Source of the DNA: Phlebotomus papatasi
Lineage: Eukaryota; Arthropoda; Insecta; Diptera; Psychodidae
Length of the DNA stretch: 64,000 nucleotides
Assembly: GCF_024763615.1 (NCBI RefSeq)
Contig: NC_077222.1
Coordinates: 89,838,001-89,902,000, forward strand
Direction: 5' to 3'
Both the position numbers and the translations under genes were made by a program. Below the pieces are notes generated by a model. That model saw nothing but the letters and a program-made list of their open reading frames with translations, made no database searches and was not told where the DNA came from. Of this stretch, positions 37,408-45,863 are shown one piece after another; position 1 is the first letter of the stretch; every line of letters begins with the position of its first letter.

Positions 37408-38301
37408 GGGTAGAGTCAGCCCTTTTGGCCATGTAAGCACTTTTGGCCACCTAAAGTAAAATCACATTGTAAGGCAATTATGAGTCTATTTAGAACAGGA
37501 ATATGGGTTTTATTTCGTGACCTCTAATCTAACGAATCAGAAAACCATATTTGATTTTGTATCGACTTGATTAATTCTAAGTTATTGAAAGAAATTCTCG
37601 ACAAGGTAAACAATCACTAAAAAAACATGGAATTCTTAAGAAACTTGTTAATATTAAGAGAAATTGTTTTGCATTATTTCATATTTTTGATGAAAATATT
37701 TGATGTTATTCAATGAATGTCCATTTCTTAATTAACTAAATTTTATTGTGATATCATCCTTAATAAGATCTTCTAACAAATTAAATGAAAATTGGATGTG
37801 GCTAAAAGAGCTTACTTTTTTCGACTGTGTAAGTACTTTTGGCCATTCATTTTCCCATACATTTTACACGTGGTGCACCTCGCGGATTTCAGTAAAAACA
37901 ATCATGACTTTTTACTGATTTTTACATCAAAGAGAAAATGTGCAAAAAGTCGTTTAAAATACTCTAATAATCACATAAAATTGGTGTTAAATAAGAATAG
38001 GACTTGTGCTGTATATTTGTGAAAGTTTTCGAAAGCTATTTCTTCTCTTATTTTATTAAAATTCTATTGGAAACAAGTGGCCAAAAGTGCTTACAAAGTG
38101 GCCAAAATTACTGAAACCTGCATAGTTGCATAAAATGCATTTTTCACTAAAATATCCAAAAAATTTTGGAAATTCTCTTGGATTATTAGGAAGAAACGGC
38201 TTTACGGTATCTTTGTACAAAATTACATTTTATTTAAATAAAGATTATAAAAATTACAAGCACATGAAATCTTAAAGTGGCCAAAAGTACTTACTCCACC
38301 C
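37408..38301. mobile_element. 894-bp TIR element, GGGTAGAGTCAG termini (family N)
   Basis: GGGTAGAGTCAGCCCTTTTG at the left is mirrored by CCAAAAGTACTTACTCCACCC at the right, with TA at 37406-37407 and 38302-38303. CTTTTGGCCAC-type words recur inside near 37440, 37840 and 38080. No intact transposase; the 76-codon frame at 37792 has no domain. Confidence 0.88.
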
Positions 38302-39222
38302 TACGTGAAGATAGTTTTGCGTGGAGTCTGAATTAGAACCATCTTTCTCTGAGGCTTCTTCAATATTATCGCATTTATAAACTTTCTCAACAAGGTCCAT
38401 TTATTTATAAGTAAATTGTAATGGCAAATTCTCTTAAGTTACTTTTTTTATTGAAAGAAAAAGCACTTTACATCTACTCTGTTATGTCTTTGAAAATATT
38501 GTTCAAATTTGAAAAGTGAGAAATGTCATCTGCCCCCAAATGTTCATGTTTGAGGAACTTGGCCATAAAATTAAAAAAGAAAGAAATCTGTAATAGTATT
38601 TTTTTTAATTTTGGAAACAATTTACTTTACGGCTGATTTCAAAATGCTTGTTTTTAGAGGTTATGTGAAGAAAAGTCAAGTAATCGATTCGATAGAATCA
38701 AATGTACGAAACCTCAATTATTTTCATACAGTTCAATTCAATTTCTATACAGTCACTCAGGTTCCTCAAATTTGAAGGTTTTTGGTGGGAGGTATAGATG
38801 ATATTTCGTAATTCTCTAATGTGAACTATTTTTCCAAAAACGTAACAGAATTCACGTAAAATGCATTTATTCTAAATCAAGAAAAATAAGTTTAGAGTAT
38901 TTATCCTTGTAATTTTATTGTTAAACAAATTGAATTTGTTGTGGATGCTAATGCGATAATATTGAGGAAGCGCTAGAGAAAAATGGTTTAAATCCTTTAA
39001 AACTTTAAATCGTTTAAATCGGCCTTAAAAGGTTAAGGATACTAGTTAACGATTCTATCTACGAAGTCCGATTGGTGAAGACTATGTTTAAGTGGTAGAA
39101 TTAAAGAAAAGCTTACGAACTGCAAGTGAGCAAAGTCACCTGCAACTACGGTGCTTGAAGTTCATGTAGGATTCGTAATTGTTAGCGTTGCATGAATGAC
39201 CTAAAATCACAAAGGTATATTC
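38302..39222. other. Degenerate satellite remnants and family J block
   Basis: Contains AACCTCAATT-type words (near 38713) and a weak family J block at about 39050-39170. Otherwise no feature. Confidence 0.4.
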
Positions 39223-39535
39223 AACATAACCTCAATTATTTGATTCTTTTATATCTTTGATCTCAGCTTTTCAATCCAGCTATTCACTTCAATTTAAACT
39301 TTTGTTTAAAGTTCACGAAGAATTTATTATTGTCAAAGTGGCATTAGTCACGTAATTATTATAAAATTATCTGCAACATAACCTCAACTATTTTAATCTT
39401 TTGTTTCTGAGTACAAATCTCCATGATTTAGCTAATTTATAGCTTAAATAAAAGCTTTCATGAGATACTTGTAGTTTTCGGCGAATTTGTCATTGTAGAA
39501 TTGTCTTAGAAGTGATACACTCGACATAACCTTGA
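39223..39535. repeat. Degenerate ~150-bp satellite, first visible block
   Basis: The anchor word AACATAACCTCAA starts at 39223 and 39375, and a mutated GACATAACCTTGA starts at 39523, spacings of 152 and 148. The sequence between anchors is only loosely similar (TTTTATATCTTTGATCTCAG against TCTTTTGTTTCTGAGTAC). It appears to continue at 43575-44373. Confidence 0.6.
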
Positions 39536-39630
39536 CAATCCACTTTAATAAGGGTAAGGGCGACCAGGACAGAATTAGCCAGTAAATGAATTTTTTGTGA
39601 ATGTGAATAATTTCGGTCCGATGGGGTGTA

Positions 39631-39951
39631 GCAAGAATTGACGGAAACTCATTCTTTATTCTTAACGACGTTTTGAGGATGAATGTCCTCTTCATCAAGT
39701 ATCGAATTTTGTAGGGGAAATCACGTACAGATGGGAAATGGTTACACTTTTTTGGACTTGGATCACAGATTGCACTTCGTAGTTCACCATTCGACTGATC
39801 GACACAGAAAATAAGTGTAACCATTTCCCGCCTGTACGTGATTTTCCCTACAAAATTCGATACCTGATGAAGAGGACATTCATCCTCGAAACGTCTTAAA
39901 GAATAAAATTGCGAAAGTCAAGAAAGGTCTAGAGTTTCCGTCAATTCTTGC
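39631..39951. mobile_element. Foldback element with ~120-bp arms
   Basis: GCAAGAATTGACGGAAACTC at the left is exactly mirrored by GAGTTTCCGTCAATTCTTGC at the right. TA flanks each end (39629-39630 and 39952-39953). The arms pair over about 120 bp around a loop near 39751-39812; the right arm has a small insertion at about 39909-39930. A minus-strand frame across it is a by-product of the palindrome. Confidence 0.88.
39864..39895 (+). ncRNA. Hammerhead-ribozyme-like core (candidate)
   Basis: CTGATGA at 39864-39870 is followed by a 5-bp stem GAGGA/TCCTC with a 6-nt loop, then GAAA at 39888-39891 and CGTC. This is the order of a hammerhead core (CUGAUGA, stem II, GAAA). An extra A sits before stem II, and convincing helices I and III are not visible. 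The inverted copy in the left arm reads TTGATGA and CAAA, so it is degraded. Penelope-like retroelements are known to carry hammerhead motifs. The candidate is weak. Confidence 0.25.
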
Positions 39952-40288
39952 TACAATGAATTTTTTGTTTATAATTTTCGAAAAACTTGTTTAAATTACA
40001 TTCATAAATATTTATATGGATAGGAAGAAAGTTAATTACACTGAACAGTTGCTTAATATTTTTTCTAAGAAAAAGTATAACACCTCTCTGCCTAATTGTA
40101 CTATTGGCTAAATCTGCTCCGGTTTCGCCTATATCCAAAACTGTTTGATTTAGCACCTCTTCTGCCGGAATTAGAGCTTATTCGTCTTCTTAAGCTGTCC
40201 CGGAAATTTGAGATGTTAGATATCCACAGAACGTGCTAGAATTTTAAAAATGTTTTTGACATAACCTCTACTTTTTCCCGAGAATGTA

Positions 40289-40507
40289 CAGTAGATTCTC
40301 TCTCAATCGGTCGAAAAATTTTGTTGACAATTTTTACGTTAAATTATGAAGCAAATTTGCTCAAATTCGCTGTAGTTCCTCTTACTTTATCATGATTCTT
40401 TATAATTGAGCGCTTTTTGTGGAATCTACAATGACTTTGACGCCCAAGTGTATTGATAATTTGGATGACATTTTGCCCCATATGCCCGATTGAGAGGGAG
40501 TCTACTG
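40289..40507. mobile_element. MITE, CAGTAGATTCTCTC termini (family L)
   Basis: CAGTAGATTCTCTCTCAATC left, GATTGAGAGGGAGTCTACTG right, TA at 40287-40288 and 40508-40509. The second copy, in opposite orientation, is at 44394-44625; a fragment is near 53893. Confidence 0.88.
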
Positions 40508-41095
40508 TATTTCAATTCTAAAGGCACTCGATGCACTAAATTATAGAAAACTACACCAGTTCATGAACTTCAGTGACAAATCTGTTTAAAATAGTTAAAA
40601 AATATTTATGCATATTTAAATATATTGAAAGTATCACTATTTCTAAAACTTTCTGTAGATTGTTTCTAAAAGTACAACTGCTGGACTTTGTCTTGAAAAA
40701 TGCTCTTTGGGGAAAACACTGCGTGAAATACTGAATTTTAATGAATATTTCATCCTGAACTTTCTCATGAAAACCCCTTTCCACACTCAGGAACATGATG
40801 TGGTAGCATTTTTGGGGTGGTTTCCCCATCAAAACAGAAACTTTCTGTATTTTGTTCAATGGTGAAAAAAAAGAGGATATACGGGAAATGAATATAAACC
40901 ATTTGATTCTCTCTTTCTCACTTTTCTCATAGAAGAAAAAAAAACGAAATGTTTTCTCAATGAATTGTGGGTGGAATTTCCATAGTTACCATTCAAAAAA
41001 AGAAAAAAGAAAAATGCAAAAGAAAAAAAGAACAACACGTGAGATGTGAATTTGAATTTAAATAAATTTTCTTCTATTTTGTGTGCTATTTTCAG
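40508..41095. other. End of the last receptor intron, nothing recognised
   Basis: AT-rich. Minus-strand frames here are low-complexity. It ends with the acceptor of the last receptor exon. Confidence 0.5.
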
Positions 41096-41140
41096 GCTCA
41101 AGAACCATTGAATAAGCCAGGAACAAATGACTTTGTGTAG
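41096..41140 (+). CDS. LpR: Lipophorin receptor, last coding exon (14 codons)
   Basis: After the acceptor TGCTATTTTCAG the reading in phase 0 is AQEPLNKPGTNDFV followed by TAG at 41138-41140. Joined to the preceding GEE, it gives the terminal GEEAQEPL...GTN(D/E)FV-type tail known for insect lipophorin receptors, so the join across 11.9 kb is well supported even though the exon is only 45 bp. The tail is cytosolic. A possible poly(A) signal AATAAA is at 41228-41233, but the true 3' end cannot be fixed from sequence. Confidence 0.93.
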   Translation, partial: AQEPLNKPGTNDFV

Positions 41141-42061
41141 AGACGGGAAAATTTAAGGGAAAAGGTGTCAAAGGGAAGATGCTCAATGGATCGAATATCT
41201 TCGAATAGGGAAAAATTGTATAGAAGGAATAAAAAAAGGAGGAGGAGGAGGAGATGGGAGCCAAAAAAAGGGGAGACTCCCACCGAGCCAAATGAGGATG
41301 CTATGAAATTGCAAAGACTTTAACACCACAATCAAACTGATGATGTGCCAAAAAAAAAGAAGAAAGTTCGTTTTAACCACAACCATTTTCCAGGTATGAT
41401 TAAAAAAATGAAAAAAAAAACACCTTTCTCACATCCTTCACATACTTTTTTTGTTTTTTGGGTAAGTTTCCTAATATAGAAATTCCTTTGAGAAAAAAAC
41501 AAAAAAGAAAAACAAAGATTTTAAAAGACACAGAAAAATATTTCATAAGAACAAACAAAATTGTGGAAAAGCAAGAGAAAAAATCTCTTGGAAAACTCCA
41601 GAGAAGTCACGAGAAAATTGAGTTAAAGTCCCAAATATGATATCAAAAACTAATGTATAATTGAATTTAGAAAGTGCTTCTTTAGCCGCTGCAACTGGTG
41701 CAACGGAAAAGAGAGCATTGTGTATTGTGAGATTATTAATTTTCAAAAAATATATCCTCTATTCGTGTGAATATTTAATCTGATTTCCAAATTAGTAACA
41801 GTGGCAGCTTTTTTTTCGTATTTTTATCCATTTCTTTCTCCCATCTTTCCTGTCACCAATTTTGTTTAGTCCAATTTTTTTTCGTGCAGCTCACAGAGAA
41901 ATCAGAATTTGTTAAATTCTATGGTTAATTTAATTTATTTCTGCTTGTTTTTTTGAATGTTTCGTTGAAAAACTGCAATGTATTTGAAAAATTCAAGAGG
42001 TTAGAAAACGAAATTCCACCTGTTAAATTTTAGGAGAATTTTTGTCATTAAATTAGAGGAA
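41141..42061. other. Downstream of the receptor stop; probable 3' UTR then spacer
   Basis: Purine-rich near the stop, with a GGAGGA run (41240-41255) and AATAAA at 41228. No other gene is seen. Confidence 0.45.
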
Positions 42062-42257
42062 AGTGAGGTACCTTTGAATTGAGGCACCTTTGAAATAGAC
42101 CCCTTTTGCCCTATGGACTAAGTTTTACTGCTCGAACTTAGCTTCAGAATTGGTTTGTGGAACTAAATTCTATCATGGTAAGGTTCAGTTCCATTTTAAA
42201 ACAGGAGAAAAAAGCTGTTTTTCAAAAATTTCTAATTTAAAATTACTCTACTTCCCC
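42062..42257. mobile_element. Family K MITE
   Basis: Left AGGAAAGTGAGGTACCTTTGA, right ATTACTCTACTTCCCC, inverted; TA at 42060-42061. Inner AGGAGAAAAAAGC resembles the 17521 copy. Confidence 0.65.
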
Positions 42258-42260
42258 TTT

Positions 42261-42566
42261 TCTTGAAAAAAGAATGTTTTGTCAAATGTTTGTCACAAGG
42301 AGGTTAGCTACAAACTTTGAAAAACAAAGTTTTGTCAGTCTAACAAAAAAGTTTGCTTTAAGAATCTTTCTTTTGTACAGAATACGAATATGCCTTGTCA
42401 AAGCAGCGACGAACTGACTCTTGTCAAAAGTTTGTCAACAGTTTGTCAAAAGGATATTATCCATATAAAATGTGAGAAAAAGTTTTGTCAAATTAGAAAA
42501 CAAAAGCCTTTTGACAAAATTTTAACAAGATCCAGTTGGTCTCTTGACAAACATTTTCTTTCAGAG
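42261..42566. mobile_element. TTTTGTCAAA element (family R)
   Basis: It begins TCTTGAAAAAAGAATGTTTTG and ends with its inverse AACATTTTCTTTCAGAG. GTTTTGTCAAA and TTTTGACAAAA words alternate inside. A second good copy is at 43211-43452. Confidence 0.7.
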
Positions 42567-42814
42567 TTTGTTAAAAAAAAGGTGACATAAGGTTATTAAT
42601 TCGACGTGCCAACTTACTATTTTGCCAAAAGGAGATCGATTCTAACGAACAATTTTGCAAGTTTTTAATTCGACGAAAAAGTTTGCAGATCTTTATCTAA
42701 GTAATGACGAACTGTAATTAACTTCATTTTGGTTAATATTTTGTCTATTAATTACCTTATTTTAATGGAATTTGTCAAACATTTGCCAAATGGATATATC
42801 GTCGGTTGCATCGA

Positions 42815-42925
42815 CCGTTGTCGTATCTGCATTTCTTTTGTGTCAGCATTTCACGCAAGAGGCGACGTCTGTGTCGTAGCTTGCATCAATTGCAGATACA
42901 AAACATATTCAGATACGACAACAGT
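42815..42925. repeat. Inverted repeat sharing a word with the 11321 hairpin
   Basis: GTTGTCGTATCTG near 42818 is mirrored by CAGATACGACAAC near 42910. TTTTGTGTCAGCATTT in between matches the stem of the hairpin at 11321-11456. A 60-odd-codon frame across it has no domain. Confidence 0.55.
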
Positions 42926-43139
42926 TAATATAACCGAGATATCACAAAAATATATCTTTCTTGTTGATTATTAGTAAGGGTTTGGTCAAAATTTGCCGAA
43001 TTTTACAAACTTATCGTTTGAAAGAATGAATTATGCGTTATTCTTTTAAAGACGAGAGGGTTAAAAAATGAAGATCAGAAAAAATATTTTTCTGACTTTT
43101 TAAAGTAAAACATATTTAAATGGCAGTGAAAAAAAAATG

Positions 43140-43159
43140 TTGGGTCACCGGTGACCCAA
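43140..43159. repeat. Perfect 20-bp palindrome
   Basis: TTGGGTCACCGGTGACCCAA reads identically on both strands. A related word, GGGACACCGGTGTTCCAAT followed by the same CGTCC, occurs at about 59397-59420, so it belongs to a dispersed repeat. Confidence 0.8.
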
Positions 43160-43210
43160 TCGTCCAAAAAGATTAGAGTAATCTAATCTCTTATATACAA
43201 ATTTTTCTTT

Positions 43211-43452
43211 CTCTGAAAAAAATGTTTTGTCAAATTAACAAAACAAGTTTGTAAAAAGGATGTTCTTCCATACAGAATATGGAAAAGTTTTGTCAAATCG
43301 GCGGCCAACTGGATCTTGTTAAAATTTTGTCAAAAGAGTGTTTTTCCATATAAAATGCAAGAAAAAGTTTTGTCAAATTGGTAAATAACATCCTTTTGAC
43401 AAAATTTCAGCAAAATCCATTTGTTCGTTCAACAAGACATTTTCTTCAGAGT
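43211..43452. mobile_element. TTTTGTCAAA element (family R)
   Basis: CTCTGAAAAAAATGTTTTG at the left is mirrored by ACATTTTCTTCAGAG at the right. The interior has direct GTTTTGTCAAAT repeats and inverted CTTTTGACAAAATTT. No transposase. Confidence 0.75.
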
Positions 43453-43574
43453 ACATTTTGATAATTTTTTGATAGATTTTGTCATCAAATAAAAATTCAA
43501 ATGATAAACACTTTGTAGAAGAATTTAGTTTGTTTATCAAACGCTAGTGGCACTAAAATCCCAGGATTATTGCA

Positions 43575-44373
43575 AACATAACCTCAAAGATCACATTCAA
43601 AGAGATTTTGCATTCTAAAGATTCTAGCTGTATAACTTCGTTCATTTTCTGCTCAAATGAAAACTTTTATTGAATTCTTAGAGCTTTTAAAGTATTTGAG
43701 GTAGTCATTGGTGCTGGAATCGTAATAATATTTGCAACATAACCTCAAAGATCAAATTCAAAAACTTTTTCAATTCTTAAGATTCTAGCTGTGTGATTTC
43801 ACTCATTTTCGGCACAAATAAGAACTTTTGATAAATTCTTGGAGCTCTTCGAGGGGCAGTTATTGACGTTAGAATCGTAAGAGTACTTGGAAGATAACCT
43901 CAATTATCATAATTTTTCTATATCTGAGTCAAAAGTAGTTCGTTTTGCCTGATTTTCAGTTCAATTCAAAGCTACTGTTTAATACTTGATGTTTGTGGAG
44001 AATTTGTAATCGTGACAGGTTATTTGGAATACTATAATTGCAAAAGTAACATCAATTTAACCTCAAATATCTCATTCTTCTGTATTTTTGTTGAAAGCTA
44101 TTTGATACAGCTTATTAGTGAATCAAACGAGAGTACTTATAAAATACTTAAGCTTTTCGAAAAGTTTGCGTTCCTTTAGATTTGCAGTAGAAGCTTTTAA
44201 ATGAAAAGAAATACTATGAACATAACCTCAATTAATTCTTTTGAATATCTTCTTCCGTGTCTTTGGATTACCTTTATTTTCAGGATCGTTGAGTACTAAA
44301 ATTCCTTCAGAATTTAATGTTATCAAATTCATATCTGGGTTTTGATGAAATTATGTTTTCAACTTAACCTCAA
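43575..44373. repeat. Degenerate ~160-bp satellite, six anchors
   Basis: The anchor AACATAACCTCAA or a close variant starts at 43575, 43736, 43891, 44054, 44219 and 44361 (spacings 161, 155, 163, 165, 142). The first two units are clearly similar along their length (AAGATTCTAGCTGT, AACTTTTGAT/TTATTGAATTCT); the others are more decayed. Confidence 0.7.
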
Positions 44374-44393
44374 TAAACTACAATTTTGCTCTA

Positions 44394-44625
44394 CAGTAGA
44401 CTCTCTCTCAATTGGGCATTTGGGGCAAAATGTCATCCGGTTTATCGATAGATTTGGTCGTCAAAGCCTTTGTAAATTCCACAAAAAGCGCTCAATTATA
44501 AAGAATCACGACAAAATAGGAAGAACTACAGCGAATTTGATCAAATTTGTTTCATAATTAAACGTGAAAATTATCAACAAATTTTTTCCCTCGATTGAGA
44601 AAGAGCCGATTGAGAGAGTCTACTT
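44394..44625. mobile_element. Family L MITE
   Basis: CAGTAGACTCTCTCTCAATT left and GATTGAGAGAGTCTACTT right, with TA at 44392-44393 and 44626-44627. The body is the reverse complement of the 40289 copy (GGGGCAAAATGTCATCC). Both copies sit in the same satellite. Confidence 0.88.
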
Positions 44626-44700
44626 TATTCCGATTTTCTTCGTCCCTAATTAAAAATCTAAATATTTTTTTAGGTTTTAAGCATCGGCAAAGTAGCATTA

Positions 44701-44842
44701 CACAGAAAACAAAAGTATTTTGTAAAATTGTTCGTAAATGTTTGTGAATTCCTATTGGGAATTTACGAAATGCTCGTAAATCGTATAACAAACAAACAAG
44801 TTTGTAAAAGTTTGTACTTTTTCACAAACATTGTTCGTTGTG
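44701..44842. mobile_element. Truncated family A MITE (left half)
   Basis: CACAG terminus after TA (44699-44700), then TTTTGTAAAATTGTTCGTAA, GTTTGTGAATTCCTA and AAATGCTCGTAAATCGTATA blocks. It breaks off in the middle. Confidence 0.8.
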
Positions 44843-44883
44843 TTCAAACTTCGTTGAGTTCGTATTTGGGGAACTCTTCTGTA

Positions 44884-45053
44884 GGGTAAAATGAGGTATT
44901 TTGGAACTATTTACAATTTGGGACATTTGATATTTTCTCACTGTTTTAGAGATTCAAAAGGAAGAAACCTGTTCCTTTTGCTCATCTGAAAAATAGTGAG
45001 AAAATTACAAGTATCCCAAATTTTAAATGGTTCAAAATTACATAATTTTACCC
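44884..45053. mobile_element. MITE with GGGTAAAATGAGG termini (family X)
   Basis: GGGTAAAATGAGGTATTTTG left, CAAAATTACATAATTTTACCC right; TA at 44882-44883 and 45054-45055. An inner TTTGGGACATTTGATATTTTC block is also inverted (AAAATTACAAGTATCCCAAA). Confidence 0.85.
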
Positions 45054-45151
45054 TAACTCTATTTGACATAAATAACGCAAAATGCAAAAAGATTTCTTAC
45101 AAATTTCTTAAATTTTTCTTCTGCTCTTCTGAAAATCAATAACGTTTTTTG

Positions 45152-45592
45152 GGTCCCGGTCAAAATCCCGAAAGCCAAAATCCCGAATTCATAACAGGGT
45201 CATACACTGAGAAAAAAAGAGAATGCGATTAACCTTTTTTCCTCAGAACTTTAACATTTTTTAGATGTAAAAATATATCAACATTTTTTTATGTTAATTC
45301 TACACCTTTTCGAGGGTAAAATTAACATGAAAAAGGGTAACTTTAACACTTAATACACCTAAGAAGGGTAAAATTGACATTTCCAGAATGTTATTTTAAC
45401 TTTTTCGGATTTCTCTCAGTGTAGATATTCCCACGATTGCACCCGCGCTTGCTGGAGGCAAAGGGAAATCTTCTGTGTCTTGGGAAATTATTCTAAACAT
45501 TTTCCTCCATATAATTTTATCCCTTTCAAGATTTTGAACATTCGGGATTTTGGCTTTCGGGATTTTAGCTTTCGATATTTTGGCTGCCACGT
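45152..45592. mobile_element. Foldback element with CCCGAAA arms (family S), short-arm copy
   Basis: The left arm has AAAATCCCGAAAGCC and CCAAAATCCCGAATTC; the right arm has the inverse TTCGGGATTTTGGC and TTTCGGGATTTTAGC. The centre GTTTAGAATAATTTCCC-type sequence (on the minus strand) with GGTGCAAT also occurs in the long-arm copy at 62805-63610. A family B MITE (45205-45421) is inserted in it. Confidence 0.8.
45205..45421. mobile_element. CACTGAG-ended MITE (family B) nested in family S
   Basis: CACTGAG and CTCAGTG ends with a TA duplication (45203-45204 and 45422-45423). Same orientation as the 27670 copy. Confidence 0.9.
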
Positions 45593-45643
45593 TTTATAAG
45601 GATAAGATTTTTGAGGTTAGAATTCGATTGAAGGTTTTCTTAA

Positions 45644-45863
45644 TGGTACAGTTAGCTGTAAAGCAGCGTTTTCAGCATATTTTTGCTGAGTCGATAAGCA
45701 ATAAATATGCTGACCGGTCAGCAGTTCTCGAACAAAAAGTGCTAACCGATTACAGGAAATGGCACTGCCTGCGAGTGTCGTTTTAAGATTAGCAGAATTC
45801 AGCTGAAAATATGTTTTCAGCTGAATTGAAATCGGTTTGCATTTGGTGCTCGCTAGAGAGACC
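45644..45863. mobile_element. hAT-like MITE (family W)
   Basis: Contains CAGCATATTTTTGCTGAGTCG, ATGCTGACCGGTCAGCAGTTC and GAAATCGGTTTGCATTTGGTG, ending GTGCTCGCTAG. It matches 23268-23480 block for block. The left terminus is decayed. Confidence 0.7.

Larger units (their letters stand above)
29235..41095 (+). other. Lipophorin receptor last intron (about 11.9 kb)
   Basis: Donor GTGAGAGC, acceptor GTGCTATTTTCAG. It carries family H MITEs, a 478-bp tandem duplication, a partial hAT-like MITE, an 894-bp TIR element, a degenerate satellite, a foldback and family L MITEs, each listed separately. No alternative coding exon was recognised. Sub-stretches 29235-30248, 31397-32245, 32458-33492, 33666-34146 and 34254-37407 show nothing I can name beyond simple repeats such as the GA run near 36249-36262. 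Confidence 0.8.

Noticed and set aside
39444..39824. 126-codon minus-strand frame
   Set aside because: Runs through one arm and the loop of the foldback at 39631-39951; a by-product of the repeat.
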